From: Eustoma russellianum
Lineage: Eukaryota > Streptophyta > Magnoliopsida > Gentianales > Gentianaceae
Reading direction: 5' to 3'
Assembly (NCBI GenBank): GCA_036186865.1
Contig: AP025071.1
Location: 14,908,036 to 14,972,035 of the forward strand
Length of the DNA: 64,000 bases
Position 1 is the stretch's first letter. Each line of letters begins with the position of its first letter. The notes under the pieces were generated by a model, which did no database searches, had not been told where the DNA came from, and saw nothing but the letters and a program-made list of their open reading frames with translations. This document shows, one piece after another, positions 49,271-60,222 of the stretch. The translations under genes were made by a program, and so were the position numbers.

Positions 49271-49827
49271 ATGGTGTCACTAGTTGAGCTAATGATCAGA
49301 TTTGATTACCAAACCTAATGTAAAAACTTAGGCAAAACAATATTTTGCTGAATACGTTAGATTATTTTACCTTTTGGTTACATCATCTACATTGCATTGT
49401 TCAAGATCTTCAAGCTCTTCAATTAAGTTTAAAGCACCGGGTATAATAGCCGTGTCAAAATCTAGAACTGATTAATAACATGTAGACAGTCTTACACTTA
49501 ATGAAGGAGCATCATTGAGCGAGAGATTTGCGTTTGAAATCATGAAAATTTTATATATAACCATAGAACATATACCTTCCGAATTTTCTGAAAAGATTGC
49601 AAAGAAGTTTGGTCTCATGCTATTCTTCCATCGCTTGTGAATTTGAATGTTTGTTTAAAGCAAAGTTGTTTTTTCCTATTAGCCCACAATGAAAATTCCC
49701 TAATTAGTTATCTATTGTAGTTGTTGTGTTGTACTTCTTTCATTTGGATGTATCTAATATTATTAGTGAACAATATTACATTTTTGTTCATTGGTTGTTG
49801 TTAGGATAATCAATGTATATTTAAAGA
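49271..49827. other. Unassigned spacer between D and F
   Basis: 557 bases of AT-rich sequence without a reading frame, RNA gene or similarity I can see to other parts of the window. It ends with AAAGA, the left half of the probable F target duplication. Confidence 0.4.
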
Positions 49828-50638
49828 TGTTGGAAAAGTACGTTAAAGTACTCTTTCGAAATGCTCCAAACTTATATAAGACGTATACGATGTTGTTCTG
49901 GAGGTTGAAATGGTGTAGTGAACACTTTAAACTTGAAATAGGTCACTTGGATCGATCCATGTTTAGGCTGGATCGAACCAAGTAAAAGAGTAGAGTTTTC
50001 TGGAGGACTTGGATCGATTGATGTAAGGGACATCGATCGATCGACGTATACATCAAACGATTGATGTGGTGTGATGCAATACTAGAAGCTTTTGGTCAAA
50101 CATAAATCACTCACGTCGATCGATCGATGTGATAGATCGATGTAAGGCCGAAGCATTCTGTCCGACTTCGATCGATCACATCGATCGATCGATGTGCCAA
50201 CAGACAGAACTGTTCAGCTTGAATTGCATCTTTTGGTCCAAGGTTCATCTCCCTTCGCCTATGAACAGTAATCAAATGCTATTGGAGGTTGAGAGGCTGA
50301 GACATGCTTCAAAAAGGCTTTCTAACACACCCCAAGAGCTATATATAGTAGACCTTGGTATCTTCAACATAGACAATTCTTATTCTTGAAAAACTAAGGA
50401 AAATTCTAAGCACTCTCCTTCTTCTATCTTCTCTATCATTTCCTTCAACAAGCAAGTTCGATCTTCCTCTCCTAGAACAAAGGAAAGAAAGATAGCCGTT
50501 GTATCCTGGGAAGCATTTTCTTGAAGACTACCTTGCTATTCGGTAGGAGCAAAATTGCTTTAAGGACAGTGACAATCTGTCACGTCTCGACTTGATCGTT
50601 TATACTTGGTTTCCATATTCATACTAATTTTTCCAACA
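49828..50638 (+). repeat. 5' LTR of F
   Basis: 811 bp. About 45 bases around a CGATCG cluster are missing compared with the other two copies. A TATATATAG box lies at 50340-50348. The sequence after the LTR (ATCTTAAAGTAATTTTGAG) is not a recognisable PBS. Confidence 0.9.
49944..50196. repeat. CGATCG palindrome array, F 5' LTR
   Basis: Words such as CACTTGGATCGATCCATG, GACATCGATCGATCGACG, GTCGATCGATCGATGTG and CACATCGATCGATCGATGTG. Confidence 0.85.
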
Positions 50639-50663
50639 ATCTTAAAGTAATTTTGAGTTGAAT

Positions 50664-52304
50664 ATGGCAACCAGACAAACACCTGTTCCTGATATGTCTA
50701 AGATGGAGCCATTAGATGGAAAATTTTTCAAAAGATGGGCGGCCAAGGTGCTCTTTTTCCTGGAGATGATTTCTGTTTCTTACGTATTGACACGAGACAA
50801 ACCTACTAATGAAACAGAAAGCATCAAATATGAGGCTGACAACACAACTTGTAGAGGACATATTATGCACTTCCTCTCCAATTCATTGTTTGACATTTAT
50901 GTCACATTCTCGTCAGCAAAGGATATTTGGGCAGCACTTCAGAACAAATATGGTTCTGAAGATGTTGGCAAAAGAAAATATGTGGTCAGCGAATTTCTAA
51001 AGTTCCAGATGGTGAACCACATATCTGTCAATGATCAGATCCACCAATATCAACAATTGGTGGACAACATGGAGCAAGAAGGCATCAAGGTTGATGAGAC
51101 CTTTCAAGCAGCCTCCTTGCTGGAAAAGCTTCCATCTTCTTGGAGCAAGTATAAGAAGAGAGGGAAGCATGACGACGCCAAGTTGACCTTGGATGGGGTC
51201 ATCAAGCACATACGGATTGAAGAGAACAATAGACTTGATGACAATGGACTTGACGAAGGACAATCTCAAGCCAATGTGGTGGATCACAAACCCAAAAGGC
51301 AAAAGACTCAATCCAATGGGAAAGGTAAGCCTTTTGTGCAGGGACAAGGACAGAAGAAACTCAAAGGAGCCTGCTATGTGTGTCGGAAACTCGGCCACCG
51401 AGTGGCCAAATACAACCAACGAAAAGGCCAGACTAGCAGTCAAGTACATCTCGTGGAGAAGAAAACAGAGAATGAAGACGTCATTGTTGCAGTCGTCTTA
51501 TCTGAGGTAAACCTTGTCACTGGTGTTTCGGAATGGGTGGTAGACACAGAGGCTACCAAGCACATTGCCACCAGTAAGGATCTATTTTTTGATTATCAAG
51601 AAATAGGTGATGGAGAGCAAGTCTACCTGGGAGATACACATGGTATACAAGTTCTTGGAAAAGGAAAAGTACTCTTCAAGTTGACTTCTCGCAAGAGACT
51701 AGAATTGAACAATGTGCTGCACGTTCCTGCAAAGCGTAGGAACTTGATTTCCGGAGTACTACTGAATAAGGCTAATATCAAACTTGTTCTTGAATCTGAC
51801 AAACTTGTACTTTATAGGAACGGAGAATTTGTTGGGAAAGGGTTCTGCTCGGGAGGTTTACTTGTTTTGGATGCTGTATGTATTATGAATAATAAGAATG
51901 CATCTAGTTCTGCTTATGTTGTTGATTCCCTTGACATTTGGCATGCTAGACTCGGACATGTTAATAAGGATGCATTAAAGAGATTAAAGTTCACTAACTT
52001 GATTTCCTATGCATGTGAAGATGACTTTGGAAAGTGTGAGTTTTGTATAGAAGCAAAACATCATAAGAAGTCATTTAAGTCTACCGAAAGAACAACTGAT
52101 AATTTAGAACTTATACATAGTGATCTTGGTGACTTTAGAGGATATACAAGTAAAGGTGGTAAGAAGTACTATATCACCTTTATTGACAACTTTTCTAGAT
52201 ATACTAGAGTTTACTTGTTGGCTCATAAAGATGAATCTGAAAGCATGTTCATTAGGTATAAGAATGAATTTGAAAATCAACTGGATAGAAAGATCAAAGG
52301 TTAA
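50664..52304 (+). pseudogene. gag-protease-integrase of F
   Basis: ATG at 50664 (MATRQTPV) follows the leader directly. The gag domain spans residues 1-200 (KRWAAKVLFFLEM, ALQNKYG, LLEKLPSSW). The zinc knuckle at residue 237 reads CYVCRKLGHRVAKY: the last Cys is Tyr. The protease active site at residue 294 reads DTEATKH where DSGATKH or DTGATKH is usual, so the catalytic Gly is Glu. Integrase has IWHARLGHVN, CEFCIEAK and HSDLGDF before a one-base frame break at 52302. The enzyme set is therefore inactive. Confidence 0.85.
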
Positions 52305-54462
52305 GGACAGATAGAGGTGGTGAGTATAATATATTATCTTTATAAAAGTTCTGTGAAGATAATGGAATTATACATGAGTTCACACCACCTTATACCCCTC
52401 AATCTAACAGAGTCGCTGAAAGGAAAAATAGAACTCTTAAGGATATGATGAATGCCATGCTTATAAGTTCAGGTTTGCCTAATAATATGTGGGGAGAGGC
52501 AATCCTTTCGGCTTGTCATATCTTGAATAGAATCCCACATAAGAAGACCAATAAAACTCCTTATGAACTTTGGAAAGGCTACGTACCTAACTTGAATTAT
52601 TTCAAAGTATGGGGGGTTTTAGCCAAAGTTGAAATTTCGGATTTCAAAAGGAGTAAAATTGGTACCTAGTCTAATGATTGTGTTTTTGTAGGTTATGCTC
52701 AAAATAGTGCTGCATATAGATTCTTGTTGATAGATAATAGTTCCATTATTGAATCTAAGAATGCTGAGTTTTTTGAGCATGTTTTTCCTATGAAAAAAGA
52801 GTCAATGGCTAGTTTGAATTATGAAAAAGGAGAGTTTAGTAAAGTACCAAATGATGATAATACCTCACCTAGAAGAACAAACGGAGAAGAGTTGAAAAAT
52901 CATTTGGGGACGATTTTGTAACTGCTTTCATTTTAGAAAATGATCCGAACACATATCAAGAAGCTATAAAATCTATAGACTCTAAGTTTTGGAAAGAGAC
53001 TATTAATAGCGAACTTGATTATATACTTAGCAATAATACTTGGAACTCGTAGACATGCCTAGAGGCTGTAAACCTATCAGTTGTAAGTGGGTCTTTAGAA
53101 AAAAACTAAAGGTAGATGGAACAATTGATAAGTTTAAGGCTAGGCTTGTAGCTAAGGGTTTCACCCAACAAGAAGGTATACATTTCTTTGATACATATTC
53201 TCTGGTTGCTAGGATAACATCTATTAGAGTGTTAGTGACTTTAGCATCTATTTACAAATTAGTTATACATCAAATGGATGTTAAAACTGCATCTTTAAGT
53301 AGGGATTTAGAAGAGGAAATTTACATGAAACAACCGGAAGGAATGATTGCCAAGGGTCAAGAGCATAAGGTTTGTAGGTTGAAGAAATCGCTGTATAAAC
53401 AAGCTCCTAAGTAATATTGACAATGCCATGACAGCAAATGGTTATGTTGTAAATGAGAGTGATAGATGCATTTACAGCAAATTTGAGAACGTTGATGCAT
53501 TTATATGTAGATGATTTGTTAACCTTTGGTAGAAACATTGATGTTGTAAATGATACTAAGTCGTTTTTATCCTCTGTTTTCGAAATGAAAGATTTGGGAA
53601 AAGCGGACTTAATTCTTGGTCTAAGGTTGGTAGAGAAATGTGGGGGATATATGCTTTCTCAATCTCATTATGTTGAAAAGATTTTGAGAAAATTCAACCA
53701 CTTTGATGTCAAACCGGTTAGCACTCCATATGATGCTTCTATGAGATTAGAAAAGAATAAAAGCAATGGTATATCTCAATGTGAATATGCTAGGATCATT
53801 GGTAGTGTCATGTACCTCATGAATTGTACTAGGCCATATATTGTGTATTCTGTAAATCGGTTAGCTAGATATACTCATAGTCCTAGTAAAGAGCATTGAG
53901 ATGCATGGAAACGATTATTGAGATATCTAAGGGGAACTATGGATTTAGGACTTACTTTCATCGGAAGTCCTGCTATTTTAAAAGGTTATTGTGACGCTAA
54001 TTGGGTCACAGGTAACGATGAAATAAACTCAACTAGTGGGTATGTATTCGCTTTGGGTGGTGGTGCTATTTCATGGAAATCTTCTAAACAAACATGTAAA
54101 GCTAAATCAACTATGGAATCTGAATTTGTTGCTTTAGAACTTGCGTGTTTAGAGGCAGAATGGTTAAGGAACTTGTTGATATTCCTTTGTGGACTAATCC
54201 TATGCCTTTCGTGTTTATTCATTGTGATTCATAGGCAACAATTGCTCGAGCAAGAAACAAAATATACAATGGGAAGAGCCGGCACATCCGTTTGAGGCAC
54301 AACATTGTGCATGACTTGATTAGTTCTGGGGTGGTTAACTTGGAACACGTAAGGACCAAGTTGAACCTTGCAGATCCCTTGACTAAAGGATTGAACCGCA
54401 AAATGGTTCTAAAAACATCAAGAGGAATGAGACTTGTTCCGTCGGATGTGAACTCTCTATGA
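52305..54462 (+). pseudogene. integrase end, RT and RNase H of F
   Basis: After the frame break LRTDRGGEY continues, with a stop soon after (LSL, stop, KFCEDNG). NRVAERKNRT keeps the catalytic Glu but has Arg for the usual Gly. Stops or frame changes follow near 52667 and 52920. Reverse transcriptase: KARLVAKGFTQQEG (53130), MDVKTASLSRD, a frame break at QAPK (53414), then LYVDDLLTFG (YVDD 53504-53515). RNase H: CDANWVTGND, STMESEFVALE, frame break near 54170, then RHIRLRHN and ADPLTKGL, ending at 54462. Decayed copia polyprotein. Confidence 0.85.
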
Positions 54463-55037
54463 CAGGAACCCAACTTGCTATCAGTAGAGATCCTACAAAC
54501 GGAGTTCAATGTGGTAAAAACACGTCATAGAAGAGTTCTTTTAAGTACTATCGTATTTGTCCCTTCCTATGTTGATGCGTGTGGATAGTACTTATTGCAT
54601 GTTTGAGGGTGAGATTTAATTCTCTTAATGGATGATTCATAGCCATTATAAATGGTGGTGTGTTGCAGTGCACACTTGATGAATATCACCTATATAAGTG
54701 TAGAAGTGGGGCCGCTTCCTATGAGAGCCTGAAAAACTCTCTAGAGCGCTTATGAATTCTGGGATTGGGTGTAGGGCATTTAATGCACTACACCGCGAAC
54801 TTGTATGAAGTTAGCTAATGGCATGTCGTTTGTATGTTCACATAAACAGTAGCGAAACATGTGGTTCAAGACGGTTGTCACCTTATTTCCGTTTATATAA
54901 CTTCAAATTGTACTAAAGGACAGTTCAAGACGTTTGTCACTGCTCCGTTATATGTCATTATCTCTATTTGATAGTGAAGAAGTCAGTTTACTACCATTTT
55001 GGAAAGTTTGTATATAAGTTTGGATCATGTGGGGGAT
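54463..55037 (+). other. 3' untranslated region and polypurine tract of F
   Basis: No reading frame. CATGTGGGGGATT ends at 55037, directly before the LTR, and is the polypurine tract. Confidence 0.7.
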
Positions 55038-55152
55038 TGTTGGAAAAGTACGTTAAAGTACTCTTTCGAAGTGCTTCAAACTTATAAAAGACTTATACGA
55101 TGTTGTTCGGGAGGTTGAAATGGTGTAATGAACACTTAAACTTGAAATAGAT

Positions 55153-55446
55153 CACTTGGATCGATCCATGTTTGGGCTAGATTGAACCAAGTGAAAGGTG
55201 GAATAAAGTTGAGTGTTCTGAAGGACTTGGATCGATTGACGTAAGGGACACCGATCGATCGACGTATACATCAATCGATCGATGTGGTGTGTTGCAATAC
55301 TGGAAGCTTTCGGTCCAACATAGATCGCTCACGTCGATCGATCGATGTGATAGATCTATGTAAGACTGAAGCATTCTGTCCAACTTTGATCGATCACATC
55401 AATCGATCGAAGTGACATCGATCGATCGACGTGATCGATCGATGTG
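55153..55446. repeat. CGATCG palindrome array, F 3' LTR
   Basis: The longest version of the F array. It adds a GACATCGATCGATCGACGTG unit that the 5' LTR lacks. Confidence 0.85.
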
Positions 55447-55585
55447 CCAACAGTCAGAACTGTTCAGCTTGAATTGCATCTTTTGGTCCAAGGTTCATCT
55501 CTCTTCTCCTATGAACGGTAATCAACTACTATTGGAGGTTGAAAAGATGCTGAGACATGTTTCAAAAAAGGCTTTCTAATACACC

Positions 55586-55612
55586 CCAAGGTCTATATAT
55601 AGTAGACCTTGG
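55586..55612. promoter_or_regulatory. TATA box inside an inverted repeat, F 3' LTR
   Basis: Arms CCAAGGTCTA and TAGACCTTGG flank TATATAG. In the solo LTR (from 58308) nine bases of each arm are kept; in the 5' LTR the left arm is worn (AAGAGCTA). Confidence 0.6.
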
Positions 55613-55896
55613 TATCTTCAACGTAAGACAATTCTCATTCTTGAAAAACTAAGGAAAATTCTCAGCGCTCTCCTTCTTCTTCTATCTTCTCTATCATTTC
55701 CTTCAACAAGCAAGTTCAATCTTACTCTTCTAGAGTAAAGGAAAGAAAGATAGCCGTTATATCCTGGGAAGCATTTGCTTGAAGACTACCTTGCTCTTCG
55801 GTAGGAGCAAAATTGCTTTAAGGACAGTGACAATCCGTCACGTCTCGGCTTGATCGTTTATACTTGGTTTCCATATTCATACTAATTTTTCCAACA

Positions 55897-57320
55897 AAAC
55901 ATTTATCTCAATTGTGTTTATCCTAATTCAATGTTGGCTTGTATTTAACCTGAAGGTAAATCTTATTATTTTATGAATATGTGATAATTATGTTTATGTA
56001 CATGATAAACCCTATGACTTTAGCTAAAATTATTGGGCTAATGATAATAATTAGAGAAACTGTGAAACTTCAACTTGAGCTACACTTTGGCTTCAAGTGT
56101 GTGTAGTTATCTAATAATTTTTGTTGGTTATAAATGAAAGGAGAATGCCACATTTTAAGTTATTCCCTTAGAGGGATCATCCTCAGAGAAGAAATTTCAT
56201 AGGCAAAGTATTATCTATCTCATATATTGTTGTGTTCGTCGTGTCTTCGACTATTGTGTCAAGAACTGTATTTCAAGACAACGTGTGCATTGAAAGAAAA
56301 AATGTTGATCTATTGTTGATCCTTCACCGACCTCATTAAAACCATCATATAGGATAAAAATTTTAGATGCATAGGCCATGATTTCTAATTATCAATTAAC
56401 TAGATTATACTAACAAATTTCAGGGAGAATTTACGGGAGAATAATTAACATGCAATTCTAGGCTAATCAAATGAATAAAGCTGATATAATTACGAAGCCT
56501 TCTCATCTAAGTTTCTATTCTTGGCTCTCATCAAAGACATTGGTTCAATGATTAAATAAAATAGCAATTAATTCCAATTGACTGACATGCAAAAGAACTT
56601 CGTAAGCACATAATTTCCATAATCAAATTGCCAAAATACTCGTTTTAACAATCACTACTTTCATTCCGCAAGTATACATCTTTGTGGTCAAGATGCTAAT
56701 AAGTATAGCACATGAAATTACTCAATAATTACAACTCAGATAATACATATAATAAGAAAACATCAAAGAACTCATATAGAAAATAGTAGTATAATTTTTA
56801 CTCAACCTAATCACATGCTAATCATGAGTTCTATGTATTTACTCCACCTAGTCACATACTATCATTTAAATACCATTTACACAACAAAACCATAGGTTTC
56901 TTTGATACTCGTTAACTGTCAACATTTACCAAACCACCATCTTCACCTCAAATAATTTAAACCATGAACTTACACTTAGATGTGAAAACTAAAGATTTAA
57001 GCTAACATAATGAAAGTAATGCAAGATAAAGTTCACTTCGACAAAAAAGAAGAAGAGTGCATCAATAAATCTTGAGCTTCCAAGCTTCCCAAGTGTGCAA
57101 CAATGGAAGAAAATAGATGGACAAGAAGATGGAAGTTAGGTTTTCAGAGAGAGAAAAATTCTGTCAAAATATCCAAAATAGTAGACCATATACACTAGGA
57201 CACCACTAATGACCGGATCCAGTCGGATTGCGCCAAATGTTCACTATAGAATTTGCTATTAAAAAAAAAAAAAGCAGGCTGGGCAATCCATCGCAGAGAC
57301 CAAAATTCTTCCAGCTCTTT
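55897..57320. other. Unassigned spacer between F and the TRIM
   Basis: About 1.4 kb of AT-rich DNA. I see no gene, RNA or repeat. The frames at 57195-57389 overlap the TRIM and are not convincing. Confidence 0.4.
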
Positions 57321-57738
57321 TGTTGAAACTAGGTGGGGCTCATATCTATTCAAAACATTAAGACAATGGGGGTGATACCTCATCTTCATATATAACCTAT
57401 GTATTTTATCTCAAATTATCTAATGTTTGACTATATTCTCAACACTCGCGTGGCAACGTGGCTTGACATATACACGTGCCTTAGAACCCGCCTTCGATCA
57501 CAAACCACAAGCCAACTTCTGGATTTGGACGAGGAGAGACAACAAATGGCCAATCATGGGCAGAGAAGGTGTGAGTCCACATTTTAAACTGGCTCGGATA
57601 CCATGTTGAAACTTGGGCTTACATGAGGTGAGACTCATATCCACTCAAAATCTTAAGACAATGGGCAGTGGTACATCGTCCTCATATAACCCATATATTT
57701 TATTTCAAATTGTCTGATGTGGAACAATATTCTCAACA
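57321..57738 (-). mobile_element. TRIM (miniature LTR retrotransposon)
   Basis: Direct repeats at 57321-57444 (124 bp) and 57604-57738 (135 bp) both start TGTTGAAACT and end ATTCTCAACA in plus reading. A perfect TCTTT duplication lies at 57316-57320 and 57739-57743. Beside the right repeat GGCTCGGATACCA (57591-57603) is the complement of a tRNA-Met type PBS (TGGTATCCGAGC), so the element points leftwards. The 159-bp interior has no coding capacity. Size and structure are those of a TRIM, mobilised by enzymes of other elements. The two repeats have diverged visibly, so it is not recent. Confidence 0.85.
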
Positions 57739-57761
57739 TCTTTCATGCCATGTCTTGGTGT

Positions 57762-58615
57762 TGTTGGAAAAGTACGTTAAAGTACTTTTTCGAAATGCTC
57801 CAAACTTATATAAGACTTATACGATGTTGTTCGGGAGGTTGAAATGGTGTAATGAACACTTTAAACTTGAAATAGGTCACTTGGATCGATCCATGTTTAG
57901 GCTGGATTGAACCAAGTGAAAGCTGGAATAAAGTTGAATGTTCTGGAGGCCTTGGATCGATTGACGTAAGGGACATCGATGGATCAACATATACATCGAT
58001 CGATCAATGTGGTGTGTTGCAATACTGGAAGCTTTCGGTCCAACATAGATTGCTCACGTCGATCAATCGATGTGACGTCAATCGATCAATGTGATAGATC
58101 GATGTAAGGCCGAAGCATTCTGTCCGACTTCGATCGATCACATCGATCGATCATTGTGATCGATGTGCCAACGGACAGAACTGTTCAGCTTGAATTGCAT
58201 CTTTTGGTCCAAGATTCATCTCCATTCGCCTATGAACGATAATCAACTGCTATTGGAGGTTGAAAAGAGGCTGAGACATATTTGAAAAAGGCTTTTTAAC
58301 ACACCTCAAGGTCTATATATAATAGACCTTGTTATCTTCAACATAAGACAATTCTCATTCTTGAAAAACTAAGGAAAATTCTCAGCACTTTCCTTCTTCT
58401 TCATCTTCTCTATCATTTCCTTCAACAAGAAAGTTCAATCTTCCTCTCCTAGAGCAAAGGAAAGGAAGATAGCCGTTATATCCTGGGAAGCATTTGATTG
58501 AAAACTACTTTGCTCTTTGGTAGGAGCAAAATTGCTTTAAGGACAGTGACAATCCGTCACGTCTCGGCTTGATCGTTTATACTTGGTTTCCATATTCATA
58601 CTAATTTTTCCAACA
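57762..58615 (+). mobile_element. Solo LTR of the F family
   Basis: 854 bp with TGTTGGAAAAG start and TTCCAACA end, closely matching both F LTRs. A perfect GGTGT duplication (57757-57761 and 58616-58620) shows an independent insertion followed by LTR-LTR recombination. TATA word near 58314. Confidence 0.95.
57878..58168. repeat. CGATCG palindrome array, F solo LTR
   Basis: Same array with several worn sites (CATCGATGGATCAACA, CATCGATCGATCATTG). Confidence 0.8.
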
Positions 58616-58620
58616 GGTGT

Positions 58621-59249
58621 TAATCGTCATGATGCTGGAACACTTAAACAACCCAAAAATGATTCATTTAACACATCTTCTTGGTGTTCGATCGTTGCCC
58701 TTCGTGGTTGACCGCGGCACTTTATTCTTCACTTCTTTTCTTCTTTGTCATTTTTCTTTTTCATTCTCATTCTTGTTTTTTTCTGGTCCACATATCTCAC
58801 AGAATACTTGAAAAATAAACAAGAACGATCGTGCATGCCAAAAATACAAAACTCATAATATGCCAAAAATGTCAAAACAATATAAATATCTACTGAGAGG
58901 ACTCTAAACACATGCATATGACTCCATAACTAACTATATTAAGATGCCATTTTAACAACTTCACACTTTCCAAATATCGGAGAATGATCTTTACTCTATT
59001 CATGATCTCGATCAGCATGTGGTAGAATTCAAAAATGAATGCCTCTGCATGGAATACTCACTCTTGTACATGATTTACTTGTCAATGGAAAGTCTTAATT
59101 GCCTCTATTATCGTACCACTTGTAATCAAGCATACCATTTGTCGAGATTATTATGATTGCATATTTGAGCTTTCAGTGTCTTCTGTGCAAGCTACAAGTT
59201 CACATCAGCAAGTGAATTTTGGAGATTGCACAACCGATAGAAACAAAAA
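58621..59249. other. Unassigned spacer
   Basis: No gene seen. A TTTTCTTTTTC-rich patch lies at 58735-58790. The ORFs at 58617 and 58729 are too short and featureless to support. Confidence 0.4.
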
Positions 59250-59434
59250 AGCGGGTGTTCTCGTGCACTAGGTTCCGCGTTTGTAAAAGGTCTGGAGAGG
59301 AGGCGGATCGCTTCACGATCTGATGTATGCATCCTTACCCTATACTTTGTGCAAGAGGCTGTTTTCATGGCTTAAACCTGTACCATCAAGGTCACAAAAC
59401 AGCAAAATTACTAGTTGCTCCAAAACTCGCCCTC
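59250..59434 (-). mobile_element. tRNA-derived SINE, degraded
   Basis: Read on the minus strand: TTGGAGCAACTAGTAA near the start resembles a pol III A box region, and GGTTTAAGCC (59369-59378) a B box. Then come AACAGCCTCTTGCA, GGGTAAGGATGC, a worn CCAGACC region, and CTAGTGCACGAGAACACCCGC with a short T-run end. This order matches the common dicot SINE type with GGTAAGGCTGCGTAC and AGCTTAGTGCACCGGG words. It is too mutated to be active. No clear target duplication. Confidence 0.75.
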
Positions 59435-59700
59435 AACCGAGAAAAACCAATCAGTCCGAAAATCTCCTCTGCTGTATTTGTCGGATGTACTGACACGTGT
59501 TTCATATCCTATATCAAGTCACAACTTTGGTGATCAAATAGCAGTTTCACACTTCAAACTTTTATCATTTCGATACATTCAGTCTTTGTGAGAAAGTGTT
59601 GAACTTCTCAGGAAGAACGTGTCACTAATGATGAAACCGGTACATCTAATGTCTTGAAGGATGTTTGTGATCAAAGTTAAAGAGACCTCAAAAGACACTA
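59435..59700. other. Unassigned spacer before G
   Basis: No gene, RNA or repeat recognised. Confidence 0.35.
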
Positions 59701-60201
59701 ACAAAACTATATGTTAAAAATAGCAAAAGCCGCCAATATATGGATGGAATCTGGTGTTCTACTATAATGTGTTTATCGTGTGTTGTAAATACAAAAAGAC
59801 AATTGGTCAACAAAATTAGCTATTAGTTTAAACGAGGAATCTGGGGAGGAAGCCTGCGGAAAAAGAAGAAGGAGTTGCGCGCATATTAGTTTAAACGAGG
59901 GAAATGACTATTTTACCCTTATGAGCTCTATTGTAGGATGAAGTTACTGAAGGGCATTTTAGTCATTTGTTGCTCTGTTTTCTTCTTCTTAAGCAGCGAT
60001 GCAACCGCTGCTTGATTTAGTTTTTGAACTCCTCTTCTTGTAACATGATTAGCTCCTAAGCTTTCACTCTCTCGCCTTCTCTATTCCAATCATTCGTTTG
60101 ATTGATGCCTATTGTGCATTTCGTTTGATCGTTTGATTGTTCTTTGTTTCTTGATCAAATTGATTGATAAAGAATTCAAGCTGCAGTAGCTTGAATTTTC
60201 A
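59700..60201 (+). repeat. 5' LTR of element G (left end not fixed)
   Basis: The right end is set by TTTTCA followed two bases later by the PBS. The left end cannot be fixed because the 3' LTR lies beyond the window. A 16-base direct repeat ATTAGTTTAAACGAGG occurs near 59822 and 59887. A short LTR of a few hundred bases would suit this lineage. Confidence 0.45.
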
Positions 60202-60203
60202 TA

Positions 60204-60214
60204 TGGTATCAGAG
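60204..60214 (+). other. Primer-binding site of G
   Basis: TGGTATCAGAG, followed by AGAA; the tRNA-Met type, with the last base changed. Confidence 0.8.
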
Positions 60215-60222
60215 AGAATTTC

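Larger units (their letters stand above)
49828..55896 (+). mobile_element. Copia element F
   Basis: LTRs start TGTTGGAAAAGTACG and end TTTTTCCAACA. The flanking 5-mers are AAAGA and AAACA, one mismatch, so a worn target duplication is likely. The interior has gag-pol on the plus strand and a GTGGGGGAT purine tract before the 3' LTR. A third LTR of this family stands alone at 57762. The RT and RNase H wording (ITSIRVLVTLAS, HQMDVKTA, STMESEFVALE) resembles D, not A or B. Confidence 0.85.
55038..55896 (+). repeat. 3' LTR of F
   Basis: 859 bp. The TATA word lies within a perfect inverted repeat (55586-55612). The CGATCG array spans 55153-55446. Confidence 0.9.

Noticed and set aside
55897..57320. 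Host gene in the largest unassigned spacer
   Set aside because: No frame longer than about 60 codons, no splice-consistent coding pattern and no recognisable domain by eye; a transcript search would be decisive.
59822..59902. ATTAGTTTAAACGAGG direct repeat as a target duplication
   Set aside because: Too long and too close (about 65 bases) for an element, and it contains no recognisable insert; a local duplication is simpler.
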